From a bacterium (GTDB lineage Bacteria > Patescibacteriota > Minisyncoccia > UBA6257 > GWB1-50-10), in assembly GCA_002686365.1 (NCBI GenBank), contig NZBZ01000018.1:1-32285 (forward strand): a stretch of DNA of 32,285 bases, read 5' to 3'. The position numbers and the translations under genes were made by a program. The notes under the pieces were generated by a model, which saw only the letters and a list, made by a program, of their open reading frames with translations, had not been told where the DNA came from and ran no database searches. Below are positions 17,074 through 25,528 of this stretch, piece after piece; the first letter of the stretch is position 1, and each line of letters begins with the position of its first letter.

Positions 17074-18309
17074 CTACTTCGTCATAGACCTTTTTGCTCT
17101 TAATTTTTTGTGAAATGCAATGGCAAAACGATGCGCCTCGTTTCGAACGCGGATTAGGGTGTTTTCAGATACCCAATTAGGTATTTTGCCAAAGAATTCG
17201 TTTTTCTTTCGTTTTGGGCCCTTTGCAATGCCTATTACTGGGATTTTCATGCCATGTTCGGATAAGACGCTTTTTACAGCGCTTATTTGTCCCCTGCCTC
17301 CATCAATAAGCATAAGGTCTGGGAATTTCCACTCTTTATGCCTGAGACGCCTCTCTAAAACTTCTTTTATCATGCCTGTGTCACTCTGACCCTTGATGCT
17401 GTAAATCTTAAACTTTCTGTATTCGTTCTTATTTGGCCTGTCTCCGTAAAACACTATCATTGATCCAACTGCTGATGTGCCGGAGATATTTGAAATATCA
17501 TATCCTTCGATACGTCTAGCTTTTAGCTTATAGCTTATAGCTTCATTAGCTTTTTGTTCTCCTAACACTGCAACGTCTTGAATGTGATTTAAAGCAAAGA
17601 TTTGGCGCTTGATCTTTGCAGCGCGTTCAAATTCAAGATTCTTGCCTGCAGTTTTCATTTCGCGTTCGAGCTCTCGAATAATCTGTTTTTTTCTGCCCTG
17701 AAAAAAGAGTTTTATTTTTCTTATTATTTTCTTGTAATCAGTTTTTGTTATCTCTCCTACACATGTTCCTGGGCATAATCCAACTTGCGCATCAAAGCAT
17801 GGACGAGCTTGTGCTCCTACCTTCTCTTGTGAATGAAGGCTCCATGAGAAGATTCTACGAAGTATGCGCAGGCCTTCTCGAATTGCATGAGCATAGATAA
17901 ATGGACCAAATATTTTTCTAGCTTTTAGCTTATAGCTTATAGCTTCATTAGCCTTCTCTTTGCCACGGACGAGAAGGACGCGCGGGAACTCTTCATTTGT
18001 TATCTCTACATATAAAAATGTCTTGTCATCTTTTTGCAGAACATTGTACTGGGGCTGATGCTTTTTAATAAGTTCTGCTTCAAGTATAAGAGCTTCGAGT
18101 GCAGAGTCGGTTTTTTTATGATTTACGGTTTTTATCTCTCCTGCCATTTTTTGAATACGAGAGCCGTGCGGACGAGTAAAGTAGCTTGAAACACGCCGTT
18201 TTAGATTCGCAGCCTTACCAATATATAAAATCTTCTTATTTTTATCTTTGAAAATATACACTCCCGGAGTTTGGGGTAGGTTTTCAAAGGGTTTTTTAAT
18301 TATTGACAT
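17074..18309 (-). CDS. uvrC: Excinuclease ABC subunit C (short form, with two internal repeat peptides)
   Basis: LPQTPGVYIFKDKNKKILYIGKAANLKRRVSSYF; RPCFDAQVGLCPGTCVGEI; UVR-like KNLEFERAAKIKRQI; RIEGYDISNISGTSAVGSMIVFYGDRPNKNEYRKFKI. Ends before any C-terminal HhH region. Confidence 0.96.
   Translation of the reverse strand: MSIIKKPFENLPQTPGVYIFKDKNKKILYIGKAANLKRRVSSYFTRPHGSRIQKMAGEIKTVNHKKTDSALEALILEAELIKKHQPQYNVLQKDDKTFLYVEITNEEFPRVLLVRGKEKANEAISYKLKARKIFGPFIYAHAIREGLRILRRIFSWSLHSQEKVGAQARPCFDAQVGLCPGTCVGEITKTDYKKIIRKIKLFFQGRKKQIIRELEREMKTAGKNLEFERAAKIKRQIFALNHIQDVAVLGEQKANEAISYKLKARRIEGYDISNISGTSAVGSMIVFYGDRPNKNEYRKFKIYSIKGQSDTGMIKEVLERRLRHKEWKFPDLMLIDGGRGQISAVKSVLSEHGMKIPVIGIAKGPKRKKNEFFGKIPNWVSENTLIRVRNEAHRFAIAFHKKLRAKRSMTK
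17516..17550 (-). repeat. AAGCTAT-type heptad repeat within uvrC, copy 1
   Basis: ctagcttttagcttatagcttatagcttcattagc; identical to 17918..17952; encodes ANEAISYKLKA in frame. Confidence 0.95.
17918..17952 (-). repeat. AAGCTAT-type heptad repeat within uvrC, copy 2
   Basis: 35 nt identical to 17516..17550, same reading frame, just before the conserved FGPF of UvrC. Confidence 0.95.
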
Positions 18310-18330
18310 TTTTTTTAAGAGTTATACACT
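18303..18330 (+). promoter_or_regulatory. Possible sigma70-type promoter for the first plus-strand orphan gene
   Basis: TTGACA (18303..18308), 16 nt, TACACT (18325..18330); overlaps the divergent uvrC start. Confidence 0.4.
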
Positions 18331-18404
18331 CTTTCTTTAGTCGTACGCATCACCTAGCCAAGCGTACGTATCATCCAGCCATAAGAAGGACTAGGATCAT
18401 CGCG

Positions 18405-18683
18405 ATGGAACCTCTGGTCTTCAGTTTCGTGATGAATGAACTTGTCACGGTTGAGACTATGTCTGTGGAGGAGGGCTCTTCCCCTCACAAAGTAGTCCAG
18501 TTGGGCGTTATACGCGACCTCACGGACAAGTATGTGATTGTCGCAGTCTACATACCCGGATATCGACGCATTCATGTTGTTCGATACCATGTCGGCGATA
18601 TCCCCTCCCAACATGTCGGCGATATCCCCCCTCAATTTGAAGGGATCGAGCATGCACATTGTCCTCCTGAATCGGCTTCCTAA
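18405..18683 (+). CDS. Orphan small protein (MEPLVFSFVMNELV...)
   Basis: ORF with AGGA 8 nt before ATG at 18405 and an intrinsic terminator at its stop codon. Confidence 0.65.
   Translation: MEPLVFSFVMNELVTVETMSVEEGSSPHKVVQLGVIRDLTDKYVIVAVYIPGYRRIHVVRYHVGDIPSQHVGDIPPQFEGIEHAHCPPESAS
18588..18635 (+). repeat. 24-nt tandem duplication in the orphan ORF
   Basis: CATGTCGGCGATATCCCCTCCCAA / CATGTCGGCGATATCCCCCCTCAA, encoding HVGDIPSQ HVGDIPPQ. Confidence 0.9.
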
Positions 18684-18699
18684 CAAGGAAGCCTTTTTT
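18674..18699 (+). terminator. Intrinsic terminator of first plus-strand gene
   Basis: GGCTTCC-TAACAA-GGAAGCC-TTTTTT; the stop codon TAA lies in the loop. Confidence 0.85.
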
Positions 18700-18759
18700 C
18701 TTACTTATTTTGCCTTATTTTAGAATATCACAGTTGTATCTAGACAAGGAAATCCCTCT

Positions 18760-18773
18760 CCGCCAGCTGGCGG
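18760..18773. repeat. Perfect 14-bp palindrome CCGCCAGCTGGCGG
   Basis: Read directly; shares CCGCCA...TGGCGG ends with the dnaJ terminator palindrome. Confidence 0.8.
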
Positions 18774-18838
18774 ATCACAGTTTTGTGGGGTTTTGAGGCT
18801 TTTTTTGAGGGAAACCCTTCGCTTTTGCTCAGGGCCTT

Positions 18839-18873
18839 CACAAAACTATGCTCGCTTTGCTCGCAGTTTTGTG
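18839..18873. repeat. 9-bp-stem hairpin with CTCGCTTTGCTCG loop
   Basis: CACAAAACT (18839..18847) and AGTTTTGTG (18865..18873), 17-nt loop atgctcgctttgctcgc. Confidence 0.75.
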
Positions 18874-18892
18874 GGGTGTTGATAACTCGATT

Positions 18893-18921
18893 TTGACAAG
18901 TTCTGATTTGAGTTCTATACT
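18893..18921 (+). promoter_or_regulatory. Sigma70-type promoter of second plus-strand gene
   Basis: TTGACA (18893..18898), exactly 17 nt, TATACT (18916..18921). Confidence 0.8.
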
Positions 18922-19010
18922 TCGTGCGGAGCCTGAAACAGTCCTATATTTCTGGTTGCCATCTTTGACAACTGCACACGGCAATAAAACTACAATATGG
19001 GAGGCAAAAG

Positions 19011-19397
19011 ATGTCTAAAAACAACACGTTTGTGGATCCTAGGAGACGCACGCCTAGCCATTTCCGGCACGGCATGCCTGTCCGCTTCGCTATCGTTGAT
19101 GAAGCTCTTTATTCCTCCATCGTGGAGATGGAAGATGAAGATGATGCCATGGAAAAGGATCCTCCTGCGTCACTGCTTGCGCTTGATGGAGAGGTGATCG
19201 ATGTCGTCCAGCAAAACGGCTCCTCTCACATCATAGTCTCCTTCCATGATCCCTCCAAGGACAATGATTCTACCAGTACCGTCGAGTTCTCCATTGACAG
19301 TCCATACGTCGTTCTAGAGGACGAACTCGATGGCGCTGCCGGTATACGGGCATGGGAATACGCAATGAAACAAGAGGACGCCCAGCAGGATACCTAA
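19011..19397 (+). CDS. Orphan acidic small protein (MSKNNTFVDPRRRTPSHF...)
   Basis: ORF preceded by GGGAGG Shine-Dalgarno and a consensus promoter, followed by a terminator. Confidence 0.75.
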   Translation: MSKNNTFVDPRRRTPSHFRHGMPVRFAIVDEALYSSIVEMEDEDDAMEKDPPASLLALDGEVIDVVQQNGSSHIIVSFHDPSKDNDSTSTVEFSIDSPYVVLEDELDGAAGIRAWEYAMKQEDAQQDT

Positions 19398-19434
19398 TCG
19401 ACAGAATGCTCATAAGCATTTCTCACACGACTAC

Positions 19435-19470
19435 GACTCGGAGCTGAGCTCTCCGAGTCATTTATTTTTT
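19435..19470 (+). terminator. Intrinsic terminator of second plus-strand gene, overlapping the uvrA 3' end
   Basis: GACTCGGAG-ctgagct-CTCCGAGTC followed by ATTTATTTTTT. Confidence 0.75.
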
Positions 19471-21984
19471 CAAAATCTTTCGTAAATACTCACCGGTAAA
19501 ACTGCCGGCTCTTTTTGAGACTTCTTCCGGAGTGCCTGTTGCAATTATTTTTCCCCCTTTTTCTCCCCCCTCAGGCCCAAGGTCGATTATCCAGTCGGCT
19601 GATTTTATTACATCTGGATTATGCTCAATAACCACAACCGTATTTCCACGGTCTACAAGGCGCTGGAGCACATCCAGAAGCTTCTTAATATCGTCAAAAT
19701 GGAGTCCTGTGGTTGGTTCGTCCAAAAGGTAAAGTGTTCTTCGTGTATCCCGTTTTCCTAGCTCTGACGCAAGTTTCACGCGCTGAGCTTCTCCTCCGGA
19801 TAATGTTGGCGCAGACTGACCAATCTCAAGATATCCAAGACCTACCTCATTTAATATAAGAAGCTTGTCGTGTATCCATGGAATGTCCTTAAAGAACTCT
19901 GCGGCTTCCTCGATTGTCATTAGGAGTACGTCATGGATATTCTTTTTTTTGTACTTAATTTCCAAAGTTTCTCTGTTAAAACGCCTGCCCTTGCACACAT
20001 CGCAGGTAATGTGAACTGTTGGGAGAAAATGCATTTCAATTGCAATCGTGCCGTGTCCTTCACAATTTTCACACCTTCCTCCCCGTACGTTAAAGCTGAA
20101 TCTTCCCGGCTTATAACCCCGCACACGCGCATCCTCTGTAGAAGTAAAGAGTTCTCGAATCGGAGTCCAGACACCCACATAAGTTGCCGGATTTGAACGC
20201 GGTGTGCGGCCAATTGGCGACTGATCAATGTTTATAATTCTATTTATATACTCAAGTCCCATAATAGACTTTACCTGCCCTGCCTTATAACTTGCATTAT
20301 TAAACTTGTTTGCAATAGCTTTGTAGAGCACGTCGTAGACTAGAGTGCTCTTTCCTGAGCCGGACACTCCTGTTACTGCTACAAATCTACGGAGCGGGAT
20401 GTCTATTTTAATGTTTTGGAGATTATTCTCAGTTGCTCCTCTAATTTTTATAAAATCTCCTCGTTTTATATTTACCTTCCTCCTCTCTCCGGGGATTTCT
20501 ATTTGTCTTTCTCCTCGAAGATACTCCAAAGTAAGAGAGTCTTTTTTCTTGTTTTTTATAATTTCCGGTATCTTTCCTTTTGCCACGATTTCTCCGCCAT
20601 GTGTACCTGCTCCGGGACCAATGTCTACGAGATAGTCAGAGGCCCGAATAGTTTCCTCGTCATGCTCTACTACTATAATTGTATTCCCCAGCTCTTTTAG
20701 CTCTAAAAGCGTATGTATGAGCTTCTCATTATCTTTTTGGTGGAGACCGATTGTTGGTTCATCTAGAACGTAGAGTGTTCCTGTAAGTCCGGAGCCGATT
20801 TGTGAGGCTAGACGAATACGCTGTGCCTCCCCGCCAGCCAAGGTTCCTGCTTTTCTGTCTAACGTTAAATAACCAAGACCAACATCCAGAAGAAATCTTA
20901 ATCTGCTTTGTATCTCACGAAGAGGAGCTTTTGTTACTTCTCTGAAAGTCTCATCCTTTAAAGATTTTAGCCCTGTAAAGAAGTCCTGCGCCTCTTCGAT
21001 TGCTTTTGCTGAGACTTGGACGATATTTTTTCCGTCAATAAGTATGCTTAACGCCTCCTTACGCAATCTCTGCCCATTGCATGCTTCACATATCTCTTCT
21101 GTCCAGAGCTCTTTTGTTCCTAGGCCATGACATGCTTCACATGCTCCGTATGGGCTGTTAAAAGAGAAAATGCGGGGCTCTATCTCTGGGAATGAGAAAC
21201 TGTCGTATGGGCAGGTAAATTTTGCAGAAAGATTTATTTCTTCTTCTGTAATTAGAGTTACAACGTTATTTCCATACTTCAATGCTGTCTCAATTGCTTC
21301 TGTTATTCTGGTGCGGTTATCCTTATCTTTTAAATCTGTACCAAATGGAATTTTATCTACTACGAGATCTATATCATGTTTTTTATACCGCTTTAGTTCT
21401 ATTTTCTCTCTTAGGGATGTAAATTCTCCGTCTATACGCGCCTCAAAAAATCCTGCTCCTAAAAAGTCATAAAGCATCTGGTAGTACTCCCCCTTCCTCC
21501 CTCGCACGACTGGCGCCAGAATAGTAAGCCCTTTTCCGGTTTTTGTTTTCTTTGCAATTTGTATTGCAATATCAACTATTTCATCCAAAGTAAGCTTTTG
21601 GATTTTCTTCCCGCATACTGGACAGTGCGGTACGCCTGCGCGCGCGAAAAGCACGCGTAAGTAGTCATATATCTCTGTGATAGTTGCAACTGTTGAGCGC
21701 GGGTTTGCAGAATGCCTTTTCTGATCAATTGAGATTGCTGGTGAGAGACCTTCAATTTCATCTACGTCCGGCTTTGCTAGCTGGCCTAAAAATTGACGCG
21801 CGTAGGCAGACAAAGATTCTATGTATCGTCTCTGTCCCTCTGCGAAGATAGTATCAAAGGCAAGAGAAGACTTCCCAGAACCGGACACACCCGTAAACAC
21901 CACCATCTTGTTGCGTGGGATTTCTAAGTTTATGTTTTGGAGGTTGTGCTCTCTTGCTCCTTTTATTTTAATTGAGTCTTTCAT
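19462..21984 (-). CDS. uvrA: Excinuclease ABC subunit A (compact form)
   Basis: Two ABC modules ([59 protein letters not shown]) and zinc-binding Cys motifs. Confidence 0.98.
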   Translation of the reverse strand: MKDSIKIKGAREHNLQNINLEIPRNKMVVFTGVSGSGKSSLAFDTIFAEGQRRYIESLSAYARQFLGQLAKPDVDEIEGLSPAISIDQKRHSANPRSTVATITEIYDYLRVLFARAGVPHCPVCGKKIQKLTLDEIVDIAIQIAKKTKTGKGLTILAPVVRGRKGEYYQMLYDFLGAGFFEARIDGEFTSLREKIELKRYKKHDIDLVVDKIPFGTDLKDKDNRTRITEAIETALKYGNNVVTLITEEEINLSAKFTCPYDSFSFPEIEPRIFSFNSPYGACEACHGLGTKELWTEEICEACNGQRLRKEALSILIDGKNIVQVSAKAIEEAQDFFTGLKSLKDETFREVTKAPLREIQSRLRFLLDVGLGYLTLDRKAGTLAGGEAQRIRLASQIGSGLTGTLYVLDEPTIGLHQKDNEKLIHTLLELKELGNTIIVVEHDEETIRASDYLVDIGPGAGTHGGEIVAKGKIPEIIKNKKKDSLTLEYLRGERQIEIPGERRKVNIKRGDFIKIRGATENNLQNIKIDIPLRRFVAVTGVSGSGKSTLVYDVLYKAIANKFNNASYKAGQVKSIMGLEYINRIINIDQSPIGRTPRSNPATYVGVWTPIRELFTSTEDARVRGYKPGRFSFNVRGGRCENCEGHGTIAIEMHFLPTVHITCDVCKGRRFNRETLEIKYKKKNIHDVLLMTIEEAAEFFKDIPWIHDKLLILNEVGLGYLEIGQSAPTLSGGEAQRVKLASELGKRDTRRTLYLLDEPTTGLHFDDIKKLLDVLQRLVDRGNTVVVIEHNPDVIKSADWIIDLGPEGGEKGGKIIATGTPEEVSKRAGSFTGEYLRKILKK

Positions 21985-22107
21985 CCCTCACTCTTGGCGC
22001 ATTGAGACGCCAAATTAATATTTATTCTTTCGACTTGTGTATTTCTCTGATTCATTACTTTGTTTTAATCCCTTCTCTTTACATAGTTATGCGCCAAGGG
22101 TGTAGGG
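21985..22107 (-). mobile_element. Candidate non-coding relative of the GIY-YIG element
   Basis: Minus strand arms ATCCCTACACCCTTGGCGCAT and ATGCGCCAAGAGTGAGGGAT (one mismatch, one gap); flanks ATGAAT and ATGAAA; same position relative to the downstream start codon as at mazG. Confidence 0.55.
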
Positions 22108-22114
22108 ATTCATA

Positions 22115-24100
22115 TTATTTTTTTGGTTTTCGCTTTGTGGTTTTTAATAATGCCTTTACCTCATCACGGAGCACGGCAGCTAGTTCAAAGTCTAGGGCGC
22201 GCGCTGCGCGTTTCATCTCTGCCTCCTTCTGCTTTATAAGTTTTTCTATGGCGGATTTTGATTTAGGCAAAGGTTTTGTTTCCAGATCAAGAATATCTTT
22301 GATTGGGATAATGTCAGAGATTTCTCTCACAATAGTTTTCGGAGTTATATTATGACGCTTGTTATAATCAAGCTGTTTTTTGCGACGTCGTTCAGTTTCT
22401 CTGATTGCTCTCTTCATAGAGCCGGTTTTAAAGTCTCCATATAGCATGACCTCTCCTCGCACATTTCTTGCGGCTCGTCCCATTGTTTGGATAAGAGCTG
22501 TTTCACTTCGCAGAAAGCCCTCTTTGTCAGCATCCAAAATCGCGACAAGAGATACCTCTGGAAGATCAAGGCCCTCTCTTAATAGATTTACGCCAACAAG
22601 CACATCAAAGCTGCCCTTTCGCAAACTTGTTAAAATCTTTATTCTATCAAGAGTTTTTACATCACTATGCAGATAAGTTACTTTTATTCCCTCGTCATGA
22701 AGATACTGGCTTAAATCTTCTGCCATACGCTTTGTAAGAGTTGTTACAAGTACTCTTTCTTTCTTCTCTACCCTTTCTTTGATGCGGGGAATTAGATCGT
22801 CAACCTGTCCGCGCGCTGGGCGAACAGTAATCTTTGGATCTACGAGGCCTGTAGGACGAATAATCTGTTCAACAATCTGTTCACTGTGCTTTTTTTCGTA
22901 TGGCCCCGGAGTTGCTGATGTATAGATTCTTTGCCCAATTCTTTTCTCGAATTCTGGGAATTTCAGTGGGCGGTTGTCTTTAGCTGACGGGAGCCGGAAT
23001 CCAAACTCTATTAAAGTTTTCTTTCTTGATGCGTCTCCCTCATACATGCCGCGAATCTGCGGAACAGTAACGTGGGACTCATCTATAACTGTTAAAAAGT
23101 CTTCTGGAAAGTAATCAAGCAGTGTTGCTGGCGGTTCTCCTTCTTTTCGACCGGATAAATGACGGGAATAGTTTTCAATGCCATTGCAGTAGCCAATCTC
23201 TCTAATCATGGCTATGTCTGCTTTTGTTTTTCGTTCCAGACGTTCAGCCTCAAGAAGTCTTCCGTTTTTTTCAAAAAACTTTAAACGTTCCTCAAGTTCT
23301 TTTTTTATTATTTTTAGAGCGTTTTTCTTTTGGTCTCCCAGAGTGATGAAGTGACGGGCTGGCGAGATAATAATTTCGTTTACAGTGGGAGTCTTTTCCG
23401 GCTGAAAGCCTTTAACCGGATCTATAACAAAGATTTTTTTGATTTTTACATTTTCCAGCTGAAAATTGTAAATAGTTTCCTCGTATGGAGGCATTATTTC
23501 CCAGTTGTCACCTCGTATACGAAATGTTCCTCGTTTCAAGTCTGCGTTTGTCCTTGTAAAGTGCATTCGCACTAGTTGTCTTATAAGCTCTTTTCTTTGA
23601 ATAATGTCTCCTACTTTGTAGTAAAGAATGTTCTCACTGTAGGCCTCTGGAGCGCCAAGTCCATATATACATGATACAGACGCAACTATTACAACATCCT
23701 TCCTCGTAAGCAGAGCTGTTGTTGCTGCGTGGCGCAGCTTGTCTATCTCGTCGTTTATCATTGCCTCCTTATCAATATATGTATCAGTTACTGGAAGATA
23801 GGCTTCTGGTTGGTAGTAGTCGTAGTATGATACGAAATAGTGAACCTCATTATCCGGAAAAAGCTCTCGAAACTCATTGCAGAGCTGAGCAGCGAGAGTT
23901 TTGTTATGCGCGATTACTAGTGTTGGCTTTTGGATTTTTTCTATTACATTTGCGATAGAAAAGGTTTTCCCTGTTCCTGTTGCGCCCAAAAGAGTCTGAT
24001 GCATATGGCCCTTATTTAGTCCCTGCACCAGCTCTTTTATTGCCTTTGGCTGATCGCCTGCCGGCTTCTTTTTTGATTTTATTTTTAGAATTTGCTCCAT
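22115..24100 (-). CDS. uvrB: Excinuclease ABC subunit B
   Basis: GDQPKAIKELVQGLNKG; LLGATGTGKTFSIANVI; YYDYYQPEAYLP; TVPQIRGMYEGD; GLDLPEVSLVAILDADKEGFLRSETALIQTMGRAARN; C-terminal UVR motif. Confidence 0.99.
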   Translation of the reverse strand: MEQILKIKSKKKPAGDQPKAIKELVQGLNKGHMHQTLLGATGTGKTFSIANVIEKIQKPTLVIAHNKTLAAQLCNEFRELFPDNEVHYFVSYYDYYQPEAYLPVTDTYIDKEAMINDEIDKLRHAATTALLTRKDVVIVASVSCIYGLGAPEAYSENILYYKVGDIIQRKELIRQLVRMHFTRTNADLKRGTFRIRGDNWEIMPPYEETIYNFQLENVKIKKIFVIDPVKGFQPEKTPTVNEIIISPARHFITLGDQKKNALKIIKKELEERLKFFEKNGRLLEAERLERKTKADIAMIREIGYCNGIENYSRHLSGRKEGEPPATLLDYFPEDFLTVIDESHVTVPQIRGMYEGDASRKKTLIEFGFRLPSAKDNRPLKFPEFEKRIGQRIYTSATPGPYEKKHSEQIVEQIIRPTGLVDPKITVRPARGQVDDLIPRIKERVEKKERVLVTTLTKRMAEDLSQYLHDEGIKVTYLHSDVKTLDRIKILTSLRKGSFDVLVGVNLLREGLDLPEVSLVAILDADKEGFLRSETALIQTMGRAARNVRGEVMLYGDFKTGSMKRAIRETERRRKKQLDYNKRHNITPKTIVREISDIIPIKDILDLETKPLPKSKSAIEKLIKQKEAEMKRAARALDFELAAVLRDEVKALLKTTKRKPKK

Positions 24101-24181
24101 GTATATACAGAATCTCCCTACGTTTTGCCTCGTAGGGGTGTGTATGACCTACTCTACCCTACTTTTAGCCTCTTTTCAACC

Positions 24182-24215
24182 AAAAACCCTCCGACGTTAC
24201 GTCGGAGGGTTTTTT
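24182..24215 (-). terminator. Intrinsic terminator between the 85-aa gene and uvrB
   Basis: AACCCTCCGACG-TTA-CGTCGGAGGGTT with A/T tracts on both sides. Confidence 0.85.
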
Positions 24216-24233
24216 GTAGACGGATTTTTGATA

Positions 24234-24491
24234 TTAGAGCCCCTCTAAGTCTTCATCAATTGCCTGCAGCTCGCTTTCAATATCTCCAAGATCTATTCCT
24301 TCCAACTCTGTATCAACTGCTGCTGGTTCAGTATTTTCTTCAGTCGGAGTTTCAGTCGGTAATTCTCCCGCTGGAGTTCCATCTTCACTAATTTCATCCA
24401 CAGGAGCCGGAGACTCTGCCGGAGTTCTTAATAGGACAACTGCAATAGCAACTATGATAATAATTATGAGAATTCCTATGATTTTTTTCAT
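24234..24491 (-). CDS. Small membrane-anchored acidic protein
   Basis: MKKIIGILIIIIIVAIAVVLLRTPAES then Pro/Glu/Asp-rich tail. Confidence 0.75.
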   Translation of the reverse strand: MKKIIGILIIIIIVAIAVVLLRTPAESPAPVDEISEDGTPAGELPTETPTEENTEPAAVDTELEGIDLGDIESELQAIDEDLEGL

Positions 24492-24523
24492 GTATCTCTT
24501 TTCTTACTTGTTTCGACCCTTGA

Positions 24524-25447
24524 TTAGTCTTCTTGTTCTTCTTGATCATCCTGCCCCTCCTGTTCTTCGTCTGAATCTGACGGCTTTGGAACTTGATGCA
24601 GCGCCTCTGCTGCGCTTCTTACTGCTTCCTTCACCTCTGTAAGCTTTTCTTTTACTCCTCCCAGATCATCTCGCAGTGTCTGACGCAATGTTCCAATATC
24701 CTGCTTTGCTGTTTCTTCATCTGTAATTATATCTGATACTGCGTATACTTTTCCAGCCTGTTCCCCTATTGCAACGCGGGCTTCTTCTGCCGCAGCAAAA
24801 ATATTTGCAACTGCTTCTTTAACGCTGGATACATCAGCTCCATTTTCCTCCAGCGCAGCCGCCCTGTTTTCAATTCTCCTCCCAATGCTCTCAAGCCTGT
24901 CTACTGCTTTTGAGAATTTCGCTGTAATACGATCATTTATCGCATCAAACTTCTCTGCAACTTTTTCTATAACCTGCCTTTTTCGTTCGTCTTTAATTAT
25001 CTGCAATTTTTCTTTTAGAGACTCTCTTTTTTCCTGAATTAGCTTGCGGGCCTCCTCTTTTTTCTCTATAGCGGATTTTCTTAATTCTCTAGACTTTTCT
25101 ATAAAGAGTTCCTGTGCTTCTGTCCGCTTTATTTTTATCTCCTTTCGCACCTCTGTCTTCTTCTCAATTGCATCTCCCCTTGCTCCATCTCTTTTCTCTT
25201 TTATTTCTTCTCGAGTTCTTGTTTTTACTTCTTCAGTGTCTGTTTTCAACTCCACTCTTTTCTCTTGAATAGTTTTTCTTGTTTCTTCTTTTATTTCTTT
25301 TACAGAATCTTGTGTTTCTTTTCTTTCTTCTTGAAGCTCTGCGCGTACTGGAGTTGGAGTCGGCTCTTCATCTGCCTCTTCTGCCCTTACTGCTCCTGCG
25401 GACGTGATAAAGAGCATAAGCGCAAATATTGTGGTATATTTTTTCAT
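24524..25447 (-). CDS. Secreted coiled-coil Glu/Lys-rich protein
   Basis: Signal peptide MKKYTTIFALMLFITSAGAVRAEEA followed by long KEE/EKR helix; Met at 25447 is a better start than 25471. Confidence 0.8.
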   Translation of the reverse strand: MKKYTTIFALMLFITSAGAVRAEEADEEPTPTPVRAELQEERKETQDSVKEIKEETRKTIQEKRVELKTDTEEVKTRTREEIKEKRDGARGDAIEKKTEVRKEIKIKRTEAQELFIEKSRELRKSAIEKKEEARKLIQEKRESLKEKLQIIKDERKRQVIEKVAEKFDAINDRITAKFSKAVDRLESIGRRIENRAAALEENGADVSSVKEAVANIFAAAEEARVAIGEQAGKVYAVSDIITDEETAKQDIGTLRQTLRDDLGGVKEKLTEVKEAVRSAAEALHQVPKPSDSDEEQEGQDDQEEQED

Positions 25448-25528
25448 TGATTTTATTTGAGTTATTTTCATTTTTTTGGTCTTTTTTCCGACCTTGATTA
25501 TGTATCAGTCTACCAAACACTTCCTGCT

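Noticed and set aside
18354-18686. Minus-strand 110-aa ORF opposite the first orphan gene
   Set aside because: The plus-strand ORF has a Shine-Dalgarno, promoter-like boxes and a correctly oriented terminator; this one has none.
24100-24115. LexA/SOS box at uvrB (CTGTATATACATGGAG)
   Set aside because: Only one half matches CTGT-N8-ACAG; the second half is GGAG.
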